A DNA stretch of 64,000 nucleotides from Flavobacteriaceae bacterium (GCA_947456815.1 CANGTL010000006.1:1-64000); one strand, 5' to 3'. Positions 1 through 8,959 are shown, counted from the first letter of the stretch. The notes: generated by a model from the letters alone, not told the origin. Numbers and translations are program-made.

Positions 1-181
1 CGTGATGAATTCCAGGTAAGCCATTAGCAGAAGGTGGCCCTTCGAAAAATACGAAAGGGGTATTGCCTTCGCGTGTCGAAATGCTCTTTTCGAATATGGT
101 TTCTTTTTTCCAAAAATCAAGAACTTCTGAGGCGACTGTGGGTAAGTCAAGTCCTTTGTATTCAGTAAATTTAGTGCTCAT
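1..181 (-). CDS. ileS: isoleucine--tRNA ligase, N-terminal part (runs off window)
   Basis: The reverse strand from an ATG at 181 reads MSTKFTEYKGLDLP and reaches FEGPPSANGLPGIHH at the window edge. That is the N-terminus of class I isoleucyl-tRNA synthetase just up to its HIGH-type ATP-binding signature (here GIHH). The enzyme charges tRNA-Ile in the cytoplasm. Only about 60 of some 1100 residues are present, so the remaining domains cannot be checked. A near-consensus -7 box, TACTTTCG on the reverse strand at 207-214 (one mismatch to TAnnTTTG), lies about 26 bases upstream and is a plausible promoter. The neighbour recO ends about 170 bases upstream, and a dispersed repeat lies between them. 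Confidence 0.93.
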   Translation of the reverse strand, partial: MSTKFTEYKGLDLPTVASEVLDFWKKETIFEKSISTREGNTPFVFFEGPPSANGLPGIHH

Positions 182-260
182 AATATCCTTTTCTAAAATC
201 GAGATGCGAAAGTAATAAATTGTTGTGAGTTATAAGATGTTAGTCGTGAGTTTTTGCGTG

Positions 261-326
261 AGCGGTTGCAGCGACATCCTTTTTTGAGGCACGAAAAAAA
301 GATAGAGCGAAAGACGCGACCAGCCC
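261..326 (+). repeat. dispersed palindromic repeat, copy A (degenerate)
   Basis: This is the weakest of five related intergenic repeats. It keeps the core AGCGACATCCTTTTTT, a short loop, then AAAAAAAGATAGAGCG, so the ATCCTTTTTT and AAAAAAAGAT arms can pair. The outer arms have diverged. It lies just downstream of recO on the reverse strand and overlaps that gene's likely terminator. Confidence 0.6.
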
Positions 327-346
327 TTTTCGGCTGGGCACGCTCT
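292..346 (-). terminator. recO terminator hairpin
   Basis: Outer arms AGAGCG (304-309) and CGCTCT (341-346) enclose an inner stem CCAGCC (320-325) / GGCTGG (332-337). On the reverse strand the hairpin begins six bases past the recO stop and is followed by a T tract (294-300). This fits a Rho-independent terminator for recO. Confidence 0.65.
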
Positions 347-351
347 AATTA

Positions 352-1065
352 TTAAGAAAAAACTTCTTTCAAAACCTCGAGCGACTTTGGCTTTTTAAAT
401 CCATCCAGATGCATACTGTAATAATCGATTAGAATTCTCAGTACAATTTGACGCTCGGAAACATGAAATGTTTTTTGATTGTTATCAAATTCTAGATCAA
501 TCAATTTCTTGAAAAGTTGTGTTTCATGTTCGTTGAGTGAAGTCAAACTATGGAAAGGAGTAAACACACCATCTTTCATTTCAAAAAAAGGAAACTGAAT
601 GTCGGAAATATCTGGATAGAATCCCAAGTACTTTGCAATTTCTAGAAGAAAGATTAGGTGAAAATTGGCGATTTCGTCGTGGTGATCAAACCAATGTAAT
701 GCTGATTCTATAAAGTGAAAAAGCGGTTCGTTTTTTTCTTCTTCATGAATGGAATGGTGCAACATTTCGGAGAGAAACAATGTCATGGTGCTTTTGACCA
801 CATCGGAATGAATGGTTTGGAAAGGGCAGTCAATCTTAATTTCTTTGATTTGTTCTAACGTGCCTTTGTTTTTGTGAATTGCCTCGATTTCGATCAAAGT
901 TAGCGGTTGGAAGTAAGCGATTTTTTGATTTCCTTTTCGAGCGGAGAAGGCATCGCGAACAAAATAAGACTTCAATCCATCAGACAAGGTGAAGCACTTT
1001 ACGATCAAACTTTTTTCATGAAATTTGAGTGAAGAAATGACGATGGCTTTGGTTTTGACTAACAT
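352..1065 (-). CDS. recO: DNA repair protein RecO
   Basis: This 237-residue protein matches RecO in length and in its N-terminal OB-fold region (MLVKTKAIVISSLKFHEKS...). A helical C-terminal half follows. RecO is the RecF-pathway mediator that helps load RecA onto SSB-coated single-stranded DNA and anneals complementary strands. The conserved zinc-finger cysteines of many RecO proteins are not seen, which is usual in Bacteroidota. It lies 54 bases downstream of porZ on the same strand with no obvious promoter between, so the two are probably cotranscribed. A hairpin with a T tract follows the stop. Assignment rests on family resemblance and on the recO-porZ adjacency I recall from flavobacteria. 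Confidence 0.9.
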   Translation of the reverse strand: MLVKTKAIVISSLKFHEKSLIVKCFTLSDGLKSYFVRDAFSARKGNQKIAYFQPLTLIEIEAIHKNKGTLEQIKEIKIDCPFQTIHSDVVKSTMTLFLSEMLHHSIHEEEKNEPLFHFIESALHWFDHHDEIANFHLIFLLEIAKYLGFYPDISDIQFPFFEMKDGVFTPFHSLTSLNEHETQLFKKLIDLEFDNNQKTFHVSERQIVLRILIDYYSMHLDGFKKPKSLEVLKEVFS

Positions 1066-1119
1066 GGGAAGTGTTCGTTGGTTGGTTGGAAACCCGTAAG
1101 TAATAACCTCCTGATTTTT

Positions 1120-3426
1120 TTAACGAATTATCATTACTTTTTTGACTTTTGTTTCTGCTCCGTCTTCAGCCGAAATGAAAATCATATACACCCCAGAAGC
1201 GACCTTGTATTTGCCAAAAGCAGTAGTGTCCCATTCGATGGTTCCGCCCTCTGCAATAGCTTCGTGCACTAAGTTGCCCTCTATATCCGAGATTTTTACA
1301 TTTGCCTTGTCTAGCAAACCACTAATTTTTACGGTGCCTGTAAATTCTGGACGAACAGGATTTGGATAAACGTAGACGCTATTTAGGTTTCCTTTTGCTG
1401 TCGTTGACGTTCCTTTATACGAAACCAAGCCTTTGCTTGTAGCAAAGAAAACTTCACCGGTTACCCCATTAACATCAATATCATTTATTGTGTTGCTTGG
1501 CAATGGCGAGTTGCTAGTTGTAAAATGATGAATGGTTCTTTGTCCGTCTTGCGAAACATAAAACACCCCTGAGTCGATGGTTCCAATCCACTTGTTATTA
1601 GCGCCATCAACAAATATATCAGAAATGGACTGCTCGTAAAGTAACTCTTGTGCTAAATTATCTTCAACAATAATGATTGGCTCAGTCCTCAACGACTCTT
1701 CGGAATAGAAGCTATCTACGCTGGAGAGCACTCGAAGACCCGCTAATGTTCCGATCCATAATTGGTTGCGATTATCAACTGCGACAGCTCTAGCGTCAAA
1801 AGTAGGCAAATTACCACCTGTTCCTTCGCTTGTTATTACTTTAAATCTATTGTTAGGTGTTTCGTTAAATCCAATAACGCCATCTCGCCATGTTGCCATC
1901 CATTTTGTTCCGTTCTTGTCAATTGCAATTCGACCGAATCTAAGTTTATTTAGATTTGCATAAACATTTTGCATGTCGAAGGACTGCCATTGTCCATTTG
2001 CTTTTAACACTTTTAGCCCCTTTCTAACGATACTGTTGGTAACCCATAAATTTCCAGCATTGTCGAATATGCCGCCATTTACTCTAATGTCGTCTGGAAC
2101 TTGACCTACGATGGTTTGTAATCCGTCCGAACCGGTATTGGTGGTATTGTAAATTGTTGTCGCTTGATTATTTTCTAACTTAAGCAACCCGGAATAGTAG
2201 GAACTAAAAAAAACTTGATTTTCATTTGATGGATTCACCGAAATTCTAGAAATCGCTTTAGCTCCTAAAAGATCGTCATAGGGTATATTGAGCCACCCAT
2301 CCCTATTAAATTTACTAATGCCGAATTTGGGTAATCCTGTCGTCGTAAAAGTATACGGGTTATAGTCGATGTCATATCCCCCAAAAACAGCCCAGAGGTT
2401 CGAAGATGAAGTATCTATAGCAAAAACGTTGTTCCGAAGTGGCCCTTCAGGGGTCTTATTCTCGATTGTTAAATTAGTCAGGCCTCTCGTAAAGATTCCG
2501 TTCTCTTTCGTTCCAAAAAAGATAATGTTGTTTAGAATGGTTGCGCAAGTAAATTCTACTGTTACATCTTGAATTTGGTTGCTTATTATGTCTGCAAGTT
2601 GGCTGAGAGCCTCATTATAAACATAAACATGATTTTTGGTCGTCACTACTAAATTCGAACCACTGCTTCTTAGATCATTAACTGGTTCTGGTAATTGTAT
2701 AGCTGGCACGAATGCTGCCCCGTTAAATTTTTGTAGGCTACCATTACTTGTTGTTGCCACCAAATTGCTGCCGATTTTTTCGACACCTGACCATCCAAAT
2801 GCCGCAATTGTAGACCATTGATTAAAATCATTCAGATTTGGATTTGAAATGAGGGCGGTCAATATTCCATTATTTTTTGACGCCGCGTAGATTTTTCCAT
2901 TGTACAAAGCGGTTTGAAGTATACTGATTTGAGTGCCGTTAGGCCCAATAAAATAGGTGTCTCCAAATTGCAAGGTATTTAGATTGTACTGCACAATACC
3001 AAAATCACAAGAAACATAAATCATCCCATTGTCATCCATAAAATGATTCACGCGCTTAACATTCTGAGGGATCGATTTATTGATAATATCGACGACATTC
3101 AAGATTGAACCATCAATTTGGTTGTAAACTACTATTAATCCATTTTCGTAACCTATTATGGTTTTTTTTAGTGCTGGACTGTCATAAATTGCAGTAATGG
3201 TGATGCCTGAAAGACCGTCTATAGTGTTGATTGTTTTTACGGTCCCAGAAACAACATCTTCTGAAAATATAGCGTTTTCTGAAGCTGCAAAAATTCTGGT
3301 TTCATCTTGAGACAAATCATTAATCTGCGTGTAGGAAAAATATCCTTTCCACGATTTGTTATTTTGTGAAATAGAAAGCTGAATGGTAAAAAAAGTGATA
3401 AGTGTAAGAAGAAATATTTTCATCAA
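1120..3426 (-). CDS. porZ: type IX secretion system protein PorZ (beta-propeller, T9SS C-terminal domain)
   Basis: This 768-residue exported protein has a signal peptide (about residues 1-20, ending ISQ). Two-component-regulator-type beta-propeller repeats fill most of the chain, with motifs such as NLWVTNS, GTKWMATW, QLWIGTLAGL and NKWIGTIDSG. A T9SS type A sorting domain occupies the last 80-90 residues (VYVYPNPVRPEF ... VYMIFISAEDG ... KKVMIIR). Porphyromonas PorZ has the same order and nearly the same length; there it is a surface member of the attachment complex and presents anionic LPS to the sortase PorU. The gene heads a porZ-recO unit and has a TATATTTG box upstream (3446-3453). A generic propeller cargo protein is the alternative, but length and neighbour favour PorZ. 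Confidence 0.85.
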   Translation of the reverse strand: MMKIFLLTLITFFTIQLSISQNNKSWKGYFSYTQINDLSQDETRIFAASENAIFSEDVVSGTVKTINTIDGLSGITITAIYDSPALKKTIIGYENGLIVVYNQIDGSILNVVDIINKSIPQNVKRVNHFMDDNGMIYVSCDFGIVQYNLNTLQFGDTYFIGPNGTQISILQTALYNGKIYAASKNNGILTALISNPNLNDFNQWSTIAAFGWSGVEKIGSNLVATTSNGSLQKFNGAAFVPAIQLPEPVNDLRSSGSNLVVTTKNHVYVYNEALSQLADIISNQIQDVTVEFTCATILNNIIFFGTKENGIFTRGLTNLTIENKTPEGPLRNNVFAIDTSSSNLWAVFGGYDIDYNPYTFTTTGLPKFGISKFNRDGWLNIPYDDLLGAKAISRISVNPSNENQVFFSSYYSGLLKLENNQATTIYNTTNTGSDGLQTIVGQVPDDIRVNGGIFDNAGNLWVTNSIVRKGLKVLKANGQWQSFDMQNVYANLNKLRFGRIAIDKNGTKWMATWRDGVIGFNETPNNRFKVITSEGTGGNLPTFDARAVAVDNRNQLWIGTLAGLRVLSSVDSFYSEESLRTEPIIIVEDNLAQELLYEQSISDIFVDGANNKWIGTIDSGVFYVSQDGQRTIHHFTTSNSPLPSNTINDIDVNGVTGEVFFATSKGLVSYKGTSTTAKGNLNSVYVYPNPVRPEFTGTVKISGLLDKANVKISDIEGNLVHEAIAEGGTIEWDTTAFGKYKVASGVYMIFISAEDGAETKVKKVMIIR

Positions 3427-3445
3427 TTTTGGTCTATATTGAACA

Positions 3446-3453
3446 CAAATATA
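3446..3453 (-). promoter_or_regulatory. -7 promoter box of porZ
   Basis: The reverse strand reads TATATTTG, a perfect TAnnTTTG match, 20 bases upstream of the porZ ATG. The predicted transcript start is about 3439. Confidence 0.65.
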
Positions 3454-3490
3454 GTGTAAAACGAAAAAACATTGCTTTTAATATGTATGC

Positions 3491-3540
3491 AAATAAAAAA
3501 GCCTTTAAACTAAAATTAGCTAAAGGCTTTAAAAAGTTAT
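3491..3540 (-). terminator. gdhA Rho-independent terminator
   Basis: AAAGCCTTTA (3498-3507) and TAAAGGCTTT (3531-3540) are perfectly complementary. On the reverse strand the hairpin starts about 10 bases after the gdhA stop and runs into a T-rich tract. Confidence 0.85.
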
Positions 3541-3550
3541 TTCTAGTTAA

Positions 3551-4894
3551 TTATACTACGCCTTGGCCCAGCATTGCGTCAGCAACTTTTACAAAACCAG
3601 CAATATTAGCACCTTTCACATAATCTACGTATCCTGAACCATCTGAACCGTATTTCACGCATGAGCTGTGAATATTTAACATGATATTTTTCAATCGTTC
3701 GTCAACTTCTTCTGTTGTCCAACTTAGACGCAAAGAGTTTTGAGACATTTCTAGTCCAGAGGTTGCAACACCTCCTGCATTTGAAGCTTTTCCTGGAGCG
3801 AACAATATTTTAGCTTTTTGAAAAACTTCCACAGCTTCTGGAGTTGAAGGCATATTGGCGCCTTCTGCAACACAAATACATCCATTGGCCACTAGCAATT
3901 TTGCTTCTTCTTCATTCAATTCGTTCTGAGTTGCACATGGTAGTGCTACATCACATTTTACTTCCCAAGGACGTTTCCCAGCAACGTATTTTGCATTTGG
4001 ATATTTATTTAAGTAGTCACTAATTCTACCATAGTTTACGTTTTTGATTTCCATAACGTACGCTAATTTTGTTGCGTCAATGCCATCTGCATCATAAATA
4101 TAACCCGCAGAATCAGACATAGTTACTACTTTTCCTCCTAATTGAGTGGCTTTCTCTGCGGCATATTGCGCTACATTTCCAGAACCAGAAATTACAACTG
4201 TTTTCCCTTTGAAACTATCGCCTTTCGTAGCCAACATGCTTTGAGCAAAATAAACATCTCCATATCCTGTTGCTTCTGGACGAATTAATGAACCTCCAAA
4301 TGAAATTCCTTTTCCAGTTAAAACACCTGTGAACTCATTTCTCAATTTCTTATATTGACCAAACATGTAGCCTACTTCTCTACCTCCAACACCAATATCT
4401 CCAGCAGGCACATCTGTATCAGCACCGATATGTTTCGATAATTCTGTCATGAATGCTTGACAAAAACGCATGATCTCTATGTCAGATTTCCCTTTTGGGT
4501 CGAAGTCGGCTCCTCCTTTACCACCGCCCATCGGCAATGTTGTGAGACTGTTCTTAAACGTTTGTTCAAAAGCCAAAAACTTCAAAATACTTAAGTTTAC
4601 TGAAGGGTGAAAACGAATTCCTCCTTTGTATGGTCCGATTGCAGAATTCATTTGAATTCTATAACCTCTATTAACTTGTGTGGTTCCAGAGTCATCGATC
4701 CAAGTTACTCGAAACATGATCACTCTTTCTGCTTCGACCATTCTCTCTAAAAGCATTTTGTTTTGATACTTCTTGTTCTCTTCGATAAACGGGATTACAG
4801 TTTCTGCAACTTCCTTAACAGCCTGCATAAACTCAGGTTCGTTGGGATTTCTTTTTGAAACTGCTTCAATAAAAGTTGTAATACTTTGTGACAT
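3551..4894 (-). CDS. gdhA: NADP-specific glutamate dehydrogenase
   Basis: This 447-residue protein has the normal length for a hexameric bacterial GDH. The catalytic lysine lies in PMGGGKGG (K126), with GPYKGGIRF (K90) for substrate binding. DVPAGDIGVGGREVG follows, and GSGNVAQYAAEKA is the Rossmann dinucleotide loop. It catalyses reductive amination of 2-oxoglutarate with ammonium, a main nitrogen-assimilation route. NADP rather than NAD preference is inferred from resemblance to the E. coli-type enzyme. It is monocistronic: its own TATATTTG box lies at 4943-4950 and a strong terminator follows it. Confidence 0.95.
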   Translation of the reverse strand: MSQSITTFIEAVSKRNPNEPEFMQAVKEVAETVIPFIEENKKYQNKMLLERMVEAERVIMFRVTWIDDSGTTQVNRGYRIQMNSAIGPYKGGIRFHPSVNLSILKFLAFEQTFKNSLTTLPMGGGKGGADFDPKGKSDIEIMRFCQAFMTELSKHIGADTDVPAGDIGVGGREVGYMFGQYKKLRNEFTGVLTGKGISFGGSLIRPEATGYGDVYFAQSMLATKGDSFKGKTVVISGSGNVAQYAAEKATQLGGKVVTMSDSAGYIYDADGIDATKLAYVMEIKNVNYGRISDYLNKYPNAKYVAGKRPWEVKCDVALPCATQNELNEEEAKLLVANGCICVAEGANMPSTPEAVEVFQKAKILFAPGKASNAGGVATSGLEMSQNSLRLSWTTEEVDERLKNIMLNIHSSCVKYGSDGSGYVDYVKGANIAGFVKVADAMLGQGVV

Positions 4895-4942
4895 GATTTA
4901 TAGATTAGTAGCGTTTAAGAAAACGTTTTCGTTAATTGGCGA

Positions 4943-4950
4943 CAAATATA
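4943..4950 (-). promoter_or_regulatory. -7 promoter box of gdhA
   Basis: The reverse strand reads TATATTTG, a perfect match to TAnnTTTG, 49 bases upstream of the gdhA start. The 170 bases between this and the divergent box at 5124 hold no gene; the only structure seen is a short inverted repeat ATTCAA-tt-TTGAAT at 4999-5012. Confidence 0.65.
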
Positions 4951-5123
4951 CATTTTTATCAAAATAACTATAAACTTTTTTTTCGAAGTGTTCAAATAAT
5001 TCAATTTTGAATCTTCTAAAACGAAAAACTACAGTAGAACTCTGTCCTACAACAAATTTTGATATTTAACGTTTGCAAGAAGGTATTTTTATTATTTTAT
5101 TTTATAAGTGAATGATGTTTTTA

Positions 5124-5131
5124 TATATTTG
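5124..5131 (+). promoter_or_regulatory. -7 promoter box deciding the start of the next gene
   Basis: TATATTTG matches TAnnTTTG. It lies downstream of an upstream in-frame GTG (5108), so transcription from here (about 5138) excludes that codon and supports the ATG at 5153 or 5159. Confidence 0.65.
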
Positions 5132-5152
5132 TCCAGAATTGAATTAATCACT

Positions 5153-5941
5153 ATGCAAATGCCTAAGTATTTTATCGCAATCCTAATTGTTTTCTTTGGA
5201 TATTCCACGACAGTGATTGCTCAATTTGGTTTCTCACATGAAGTAGGTATTATTGCTGGTCCAGTGGCCTTTCAATCTGATTATGGAGAAAGACATGATT
5301 ATGATACTAATGCAGGTAATACGGGTTATGGAATTGGTTTAATCCACTACCTGAATTTTTCATATAAAGCAGATTGTAATTGTTATACTCCTGAAACTTA
5401 TTTTAACGACCACTTTAAATTAAGAAGTGAATTGTCATATAACAAAACTGAGCTTCGTCATTTCGGAGAATATGTAGCGGGAGACAAAAAGAAATTGTTT
5501 AATCGACAACTTCGGGCAATGAGAGGAAGCACAGCTGTTACTAATATTGGAATGCAGTTGGAGTATTTCCCTTTCAGTATTCGTGATTTTACGTCTACGG
5601 TAGGAGCTCTTGCGCCTTTCGTAAGTCTTGGAGGTCAATTTAGTTTTTACGATCCTGAAGCATATTCAATACTTGGAAAATTAGATACCCCGGCGACAAC
5701 TCCTGTGAAGTATTATAACGCAACGCAAAATGGTAGCGGAACCGTTTGGTCAATCGTTGGTAGTGTTGGAACGCGCTATAAGTTAGCACCTTTATCCGAT
5801 TTAATGGTAGATTTAAGATTGCAGTACTATTTTTCAAATTGGGTAGATGGACTAAATCCAAATCCGTCTTTATATCCTGAAAACAAAGCAAATGATTGGC
5901 TAGTTTGGTTCAATGTAGGATATATCTATTACATTCAATAA
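5153..5941 (+). CDS. exported flavobacterial protein, THC0290_0291-like family
   Basis: This protein of about 262 residues starts MQMPKYFIAILIVFFGYS. A signal peptide ends near VIAQ, then comes FGFSHEVGIIAGPVAFQSDYGER. I recognise it as a conserved flavobacterial family (THC0290_0291 in NCBI naming, from memory). The C-terminal half has alternating aromatic/hydrophobic strands (LQYYFSNWVDG, WLVWFNVGYIYYIQ), which suggests an outer-membrane or periplasmic beta-rich protein. Its function is unknown. The ATG at 5153 (or 5159) is preferred because the promoter box lies downstream of the GTG at 5108. It stands alone between two terminators and divergent from gdhA. Confidence 0.75.
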   Translation: MQMPKYFIAILIVFFGYSTTVIAQFGFSHEVGIIAGPVAFQSDYGERHDYDTNAGNTGYGIGLIHYLNFSYKADCNCYTPETYFNDHFKLRSELSYNKTELRHFGEYVAGDKKKLFNRQLRAMRGSTAVTNIGMQLEYFPFSIRDFTSTVGALAPFVSLGGQFSFYDPEAYSILGKLDTPATTPVKYYNATQNGSGTVWSIVGSVGTRYKLAPLSDLMVDLRLQYYFSNWVDGLNPNPSLYPENKANDWLVWFNVGYIYYIQ

Positions 5942-5953
5942 GTCAAAAAAGAT

Positions 5954-5988
5954 AAAAAAAAGCCCAATTTTAAAATTGGGCTTTTTTT
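5954..5988. terminator. bidirectional terminator
   Basis: GCCCAATTTT and AAAATTGGGC form a near loopless palindrome flanked by A and T runs on each side. It can end both the forward gene at 5941 and the reverse gene at 6000. Confidence 0.9.
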
Positions 5989-5999
5989 ATTTCCATTTA

Positions 6000-7145
6000 C
6001 TATTCCAGAGCTTGCTTTAAATCTGCAATTAAATCATCCGCATCTTCAATTCCAACACTCAATCGAACCAAATCATCTGTGATTCCTATCTCTTTTCTTT
6101 TATCTTCAGGAATTGATGCATGTGTCATTAATGCTGGATGATTGGCTAATGACTCTACTCCGCCAAGGGATTCCGCCAAAGTAAATACTTTCACTTTTTC
6201 TAAAAAAGCAATAGCTTCGTCCTTCTTTCCTGAAGCAAAAGTAAACGAAACCATTCCGCCAAAACCACTCATTTGCTTTTTCGCAATTTCATGATACGGA
6301 TGACTCGCCAATCCTGGATAATACACTCTTTTTATTTTGGGGTGTGAACTTAAAAAAGCAACAATTTTTTCGCCATTTTCGCAATGTCTTTGCACTCTCA
6401 AATGTAGTGTCTTAATGCCTCGTAAAACCAAAAAACTATCCATAGGGCCCAAAGTTGCGCCCGTGGCGAATTGTTGGAAATGCAACTGTTCTCCCAACGC
6501 TTCATCTTTTACAATCAGTGCTCCTGCTATGACATCCGAATGTCCGCCCAAGTATTTTGTTGCCGAATGCATCACGATATCCGCTCCCAAATCAAGAGGT
6601 CGTTGCAAGTAAGGAGTTGCAAAAGTATTGTCAACGGCAAAAAGTATATTTTTTGCTTTAGTAATCTTTGCAATTTCGGCGATGTCAGCCAATTTCATCA
6701 ACGGATTTGTCGGCGTCTCTACCCAAACCAATTTTGTGTTTTCATTAATCAATGATTGGAATTTCTCCATATCATTCATATCCACAAAATGAAATTTGAT
6801 TCCTGAGTCTTTGTAAATTCGTGTAAACATCCTGTATGTCCCACCATACAAATCATCCATTGCAATGACTTCATCTCCCGCTTTAAAGGAACGCAAAAGA
6901 CAATCCGTTGCTGCCAATCCAGAAGAAAATGCTAGTCCACGAGAACCATTTTCTATACTTGCTAAAGCCATCTCCAACGCAGTTCTCGTAGGGTTCGCCG
7001 CTCTGCTATATTCGTAATCTGGATTTACAGGTTGCCCTGGACTAATTTGAACGAAAGTCGACGTTTGGTATACCGGAGGCATCACTGCTCCTGTACTTGG
7101 ATCATGGTGTTGTCCACCGTGAATTGTTTTGGTATTAAATTTCAT
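6000..7145 (-). CDS. metB: cystathionine gamma-synthase / gamma-lyase family PLP enzyme
   Basis: This 381-residue fold-type I PLP enzyme of the Cys/Met metabolism family has GLAFSSGLAAT (phosphate-binding loop), WVETPTNPLMK, DNTFATPYLQ and the PLP-lysine motif SATKYLGGH (K197). Length and motifs fit either cystathionine gamma-synthase (O-acylhomoserine plus cysteine) or cystathionine gamma-lyase; sequence alone does not separate them safely. Its role is in transsulfuration between cysteine and methionine in the cytoplasm. A TACATTTG box lies at 7159-7166. The gene converges on the previous one with a shared terminator. The symbol reflects the common annotation and is tentative. Confidence 0.85.
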   Translation of the reverse strand: MKFNTKTIHGGQHHDPSTGAVMPPVYQTSTFVQISPGQPVNPDYEYSRAANPTRTALEMALASIENGSRGLAFSSGLAATDCLLRSFKAGDEVIAMDDLYGGTYRMFTRIYKDSGIKFHFVDMNDMEKFQSLINENTKLVWVETPTNPLMKLADIAEIAKITKAKNILFAVDNTFATPYLQRPLDLGADIVMHSATKYLGGHSDVIAGALIVKDEALGEQLHFQQFATGATLGPMDSFLVLRGIKTLHLRVQRHCENGEKIVAFLSSHPKIKRVYYPGLASHPYHEIAKKQMSGFGGMVSFTFASGKKDEAIAFLEKVKVFTLAESLGGVESLANHPALMTHASIPEDKRKEIGITDDLVRLSVGIEDADDLIADLKQALE

Positions 7146-7158
7146 GCTGTTTTTTTTG

Positions 7159-7166
7159 CAAATGTA
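7159..7166 (-). promoter_or_regulatory. -7 promoter box of the cystathionine enzyme gene
   Basis: The reverse strand reads TACATTTG, squeezed between the DinB stop (7167) and the next start (7145). The leader would be very short, about 8 bases. Confidence 0.5.
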
Positions 7167-7622
7167 TTAAATAAACTTTCTAATATTCATCATGAAACCC
7201 AGATGCAGCGCCTCGTGATAATTATTAAACTCTAGTGCTTCATTTGTAGATTTGAGGTTAAATCCTGTCGACGTATTATACTCTGTATAAGAAGTAAAAT
7301 TTCCTTCGTTATAATCTGACTTTGTTTTATCGATGAGCGAGATCAACAACTCTTTCAATTCATCAACTTCCTCTTGAGTAGTTTCTCCTGTTGGCCTTGA
7401 TCCGTTTTTGTAGGTTTCGACCATAGCTTCAGAAACATAACTCGGTAGACCAGACAATCTGTAAACCAGCCCTTGTTGTGCCACGATAATATGACCGATA
7501 TTCCAAATTAAGTTATTGCTAAATCCTGCTGGGATTTTGTTCAATTGTACTAGTGAGTAGTTGTTCAAAAATTTCAAATACAATTGTCTATTCGTTTCCC
7601 AAATTTTAAAGGTAGTTTCCAT
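7167..7622 (-). CDS. DinB family protein
   Basis: This 151-residue protein has the four-helix DinB/YfiT metal-binding fold. H44 in WNIGHIIVAQQ and H136/H140 in YHEALHLGFM make the usual three-histidine metal site. Members include thiol-transferase-like and stress-associated proteins, but the substrate cannot be told from sequence. The start at 7622 (METTFKIWETN) is typical for the family. It is divergent from the ArsC-like gene at 7695 with about 70 bases between, and no perfect TAnnTTTG box was seen there. It may be read through into the cystathionine enzyme gene. Confidence 0.82.
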   Translation of the reverse strand: METTFKIWETNRQLYLKFLNNYSLVQLNKIPAGFSNNLIWNIGHIIVAQQGLVYRLSGLPSYVSEAMVETYKNGSRPTGETTQEEVDELKELLISLIDKTKSDYNEGNFTSYTEYNTSTGFNLKSTNEALEFNNYHEALHLGFMMNIRKFI

Positions 7623-7694
7623 AAAATATTTTTGATAAAAATACTGCTTTTAACTCTTAAATGGATTTTCTTTGTATTGAGAATCTCAAAATTT

Positions 7695-8045
7695 ATGAAC
7701 AAGATATACTACCTCGCTTCTTGCGATACTTGTCGAAAAATTATCAAATCGCTGCCGAAAAATGACAGTTTGGTTTTTCACGATATCAAACAAAATCCAA
7801 TTACGGTTGAAGAATTAGAAGACATGAAACGACTTTCAGGAACTTATGAAGCTTTGTTTAGCCGAAAAGCACAACTGTACAAGTCATTAGACTTAAAGAA
7901 CAAATCACTTTCCGAAAACGATTACCGAGATTATATCTTGCAACATTATACTTTTATCAGTCGACCTGTTTTCATCATCGACGAAAAAATTTATATTGGC
8001 AACAATCCCAAAGTAATTCAAGAAGCTTACAAAGCGTTATCCTAA
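7695..8045 (+). CDS. ArsC/Spx-type thioredoxin-fold reductase family protein
   Basis: This 116-residue protein begins MNKIYYLASCDTCRKIIKSL, with a CxxC pair (C10, C13) where arsenate reductases carry their catalytic cysteine. SRPVFIIDEKIYIG near the end is the family C-terminal motif. The longer reading frame upstream (from 7584) is rejected because the added residues look unlike the family and overlap the divergent DinB gene. True arsenate reduction is unproven: CxxC is more like Spx or YffB relatives. It ends in a TAATG overlap with the next gene, so the two are translationally coupled. Confidence 0.8.
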   Translation: MNKIYYLASCDTCRKIIKSLPKNDSLVFHDIKQNPITVEELEDMKRLSGTYEALFSRKAQLYKSLDLKNKSLSENDYRDYILQHYTFISRPVFIIDEKIYIGNNPKVIQEAYKALS

Positions 8046-8941
8046 TGTCGAAAAGAAATTTGGCGTTGTTTTCTGCTACAATGGTGTCTGTAATATATGG
8101 GCTAACATTTACTATAGCTAAAGATGTTATGCCCAGCTATATTCTTCCATTTGGATTTATCTTACTACGCGTAACTGGTGCCGTCTTGCTTTTTTGGGCG
8201 GTGTCTTTTTTAGGTCCAAAAGAAAAAATATTGCTTGCCGATTTTCCAAGAATCGTTGCAGCCGCTTTTTTCGGAGTTGCGCTCAATATGCTCACTTTTT
8301 TTAAGGGCTTGAGCTTAACCTCTCCGATCTCGGCCGCCGTTATTATGGTTACTACCCCGATTATTGTTCTTATTCTGTCTTCGATACTGATGAAAGAGAA
8401 AATGAAAAAAAAGAAAATAATCGGGATAATTTTAGGGCTTGTGGGCACAGTTTTTTTAATTGTTTTTGGGAAATCAATCGGATATGCAACGCACGCTGAA
8501 TTGGGCAATTTACTGGTGTTTATCAATGCTGTGTCTTACGGTTGCTATTTGATCTTGGTCAAGAAATTAATGGACAAATACAACGCATTCACTTTTGTAA
8601 AATGGATTTACACTTTCGGATTTCTAATGGTCTTGCCCTTCGGATGGAATGAATTTCAAGCAATAGAATGGCATGACATTCCGACCAACTTGTACTGGAA
8701 AATTGGATTCGTAATTCTATTTTCGACCTTCTTCACCTATCTTCTCAATTTGCTGTCGATGCGAGAACTAAAACCAACCACGGTTGCCGTTTTTATCTAC
8801 TTACAACCTTTGTTTGCCGCTATCATTGCCGTTGGATTGGGAAAAGACGAGTTGACTTGGGTTAAGATTTCTGCCGCCATTTTGATCTTTGTAGGCGTTT
8901 ATCTTGTAACTCACAAGAATCCCGCTGAAATCGACTCGTAA
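8045..8941 (+). CDS. EamA/DMT family transporter
   Basis: This 298-residue inner-membrane protein has ten predicted hydrophobic segments arranged as two EamA repeats. The first repeat includes ISAAVIMVTTPIIVLILS and the second LKPTTVAVFIYLQPLFAA, the paired signature near the end of each half. DMT proteins of this kind export amino acids or other metabolites; the substrate here is unknown. Its ATG overlaps the stop of the ArsC-like gene by one base, so they form a small operon. YicC has its own promoter box just after. Confidence 0.88.
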   Translation: MSKRNLALFSATMVSVIYGLTFTIAKDVMPSYILPFGFILLRVTGAVLLFWAVSFLGPKEKILLADFPRIVAAAFFGVALNMLTFFKGLSLTSPISAAVIMVTTPIIVLILSSILMKEKMKKKKIIGIILGLVGTVFLIVFGKSIGYATHAELGNLLVFINAVSYGCYLILVKKLMDKYNAFTFVKWIYTFGFLMVLPFGWNEFQAIEWHDIPTNLYWKIGFVILFSTFFTYLLNLLSMRELKPTTVAVFIYLQPLFAAIIAVGLGKDELTWVKISAAILIFVGVYLVTHKNPAEIDS

Positions 8942-8959
8942 ACAAGCAGCATTTTTACT

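Noticed and set aside
7584..7694. Longer N-terminus for the ArsC-like protein
   Set aside because: The extra residues overlap the divergent DinB gene and are not ArsC-like. The ATG at 7695 begins at the normal family start.
7695..8045. Arsenic resistance operon
   Set aside because: The ArsC-like protein has a CxxC pair and its partner is a general DMT exporter. No ArsR or ArsB is present.
8137..8526. 129-residue reverse ORF inside the DMT transporter gene
   Set aside because: It is fully antisense to a clear membrane transporter and has no promoter or family resemblance.
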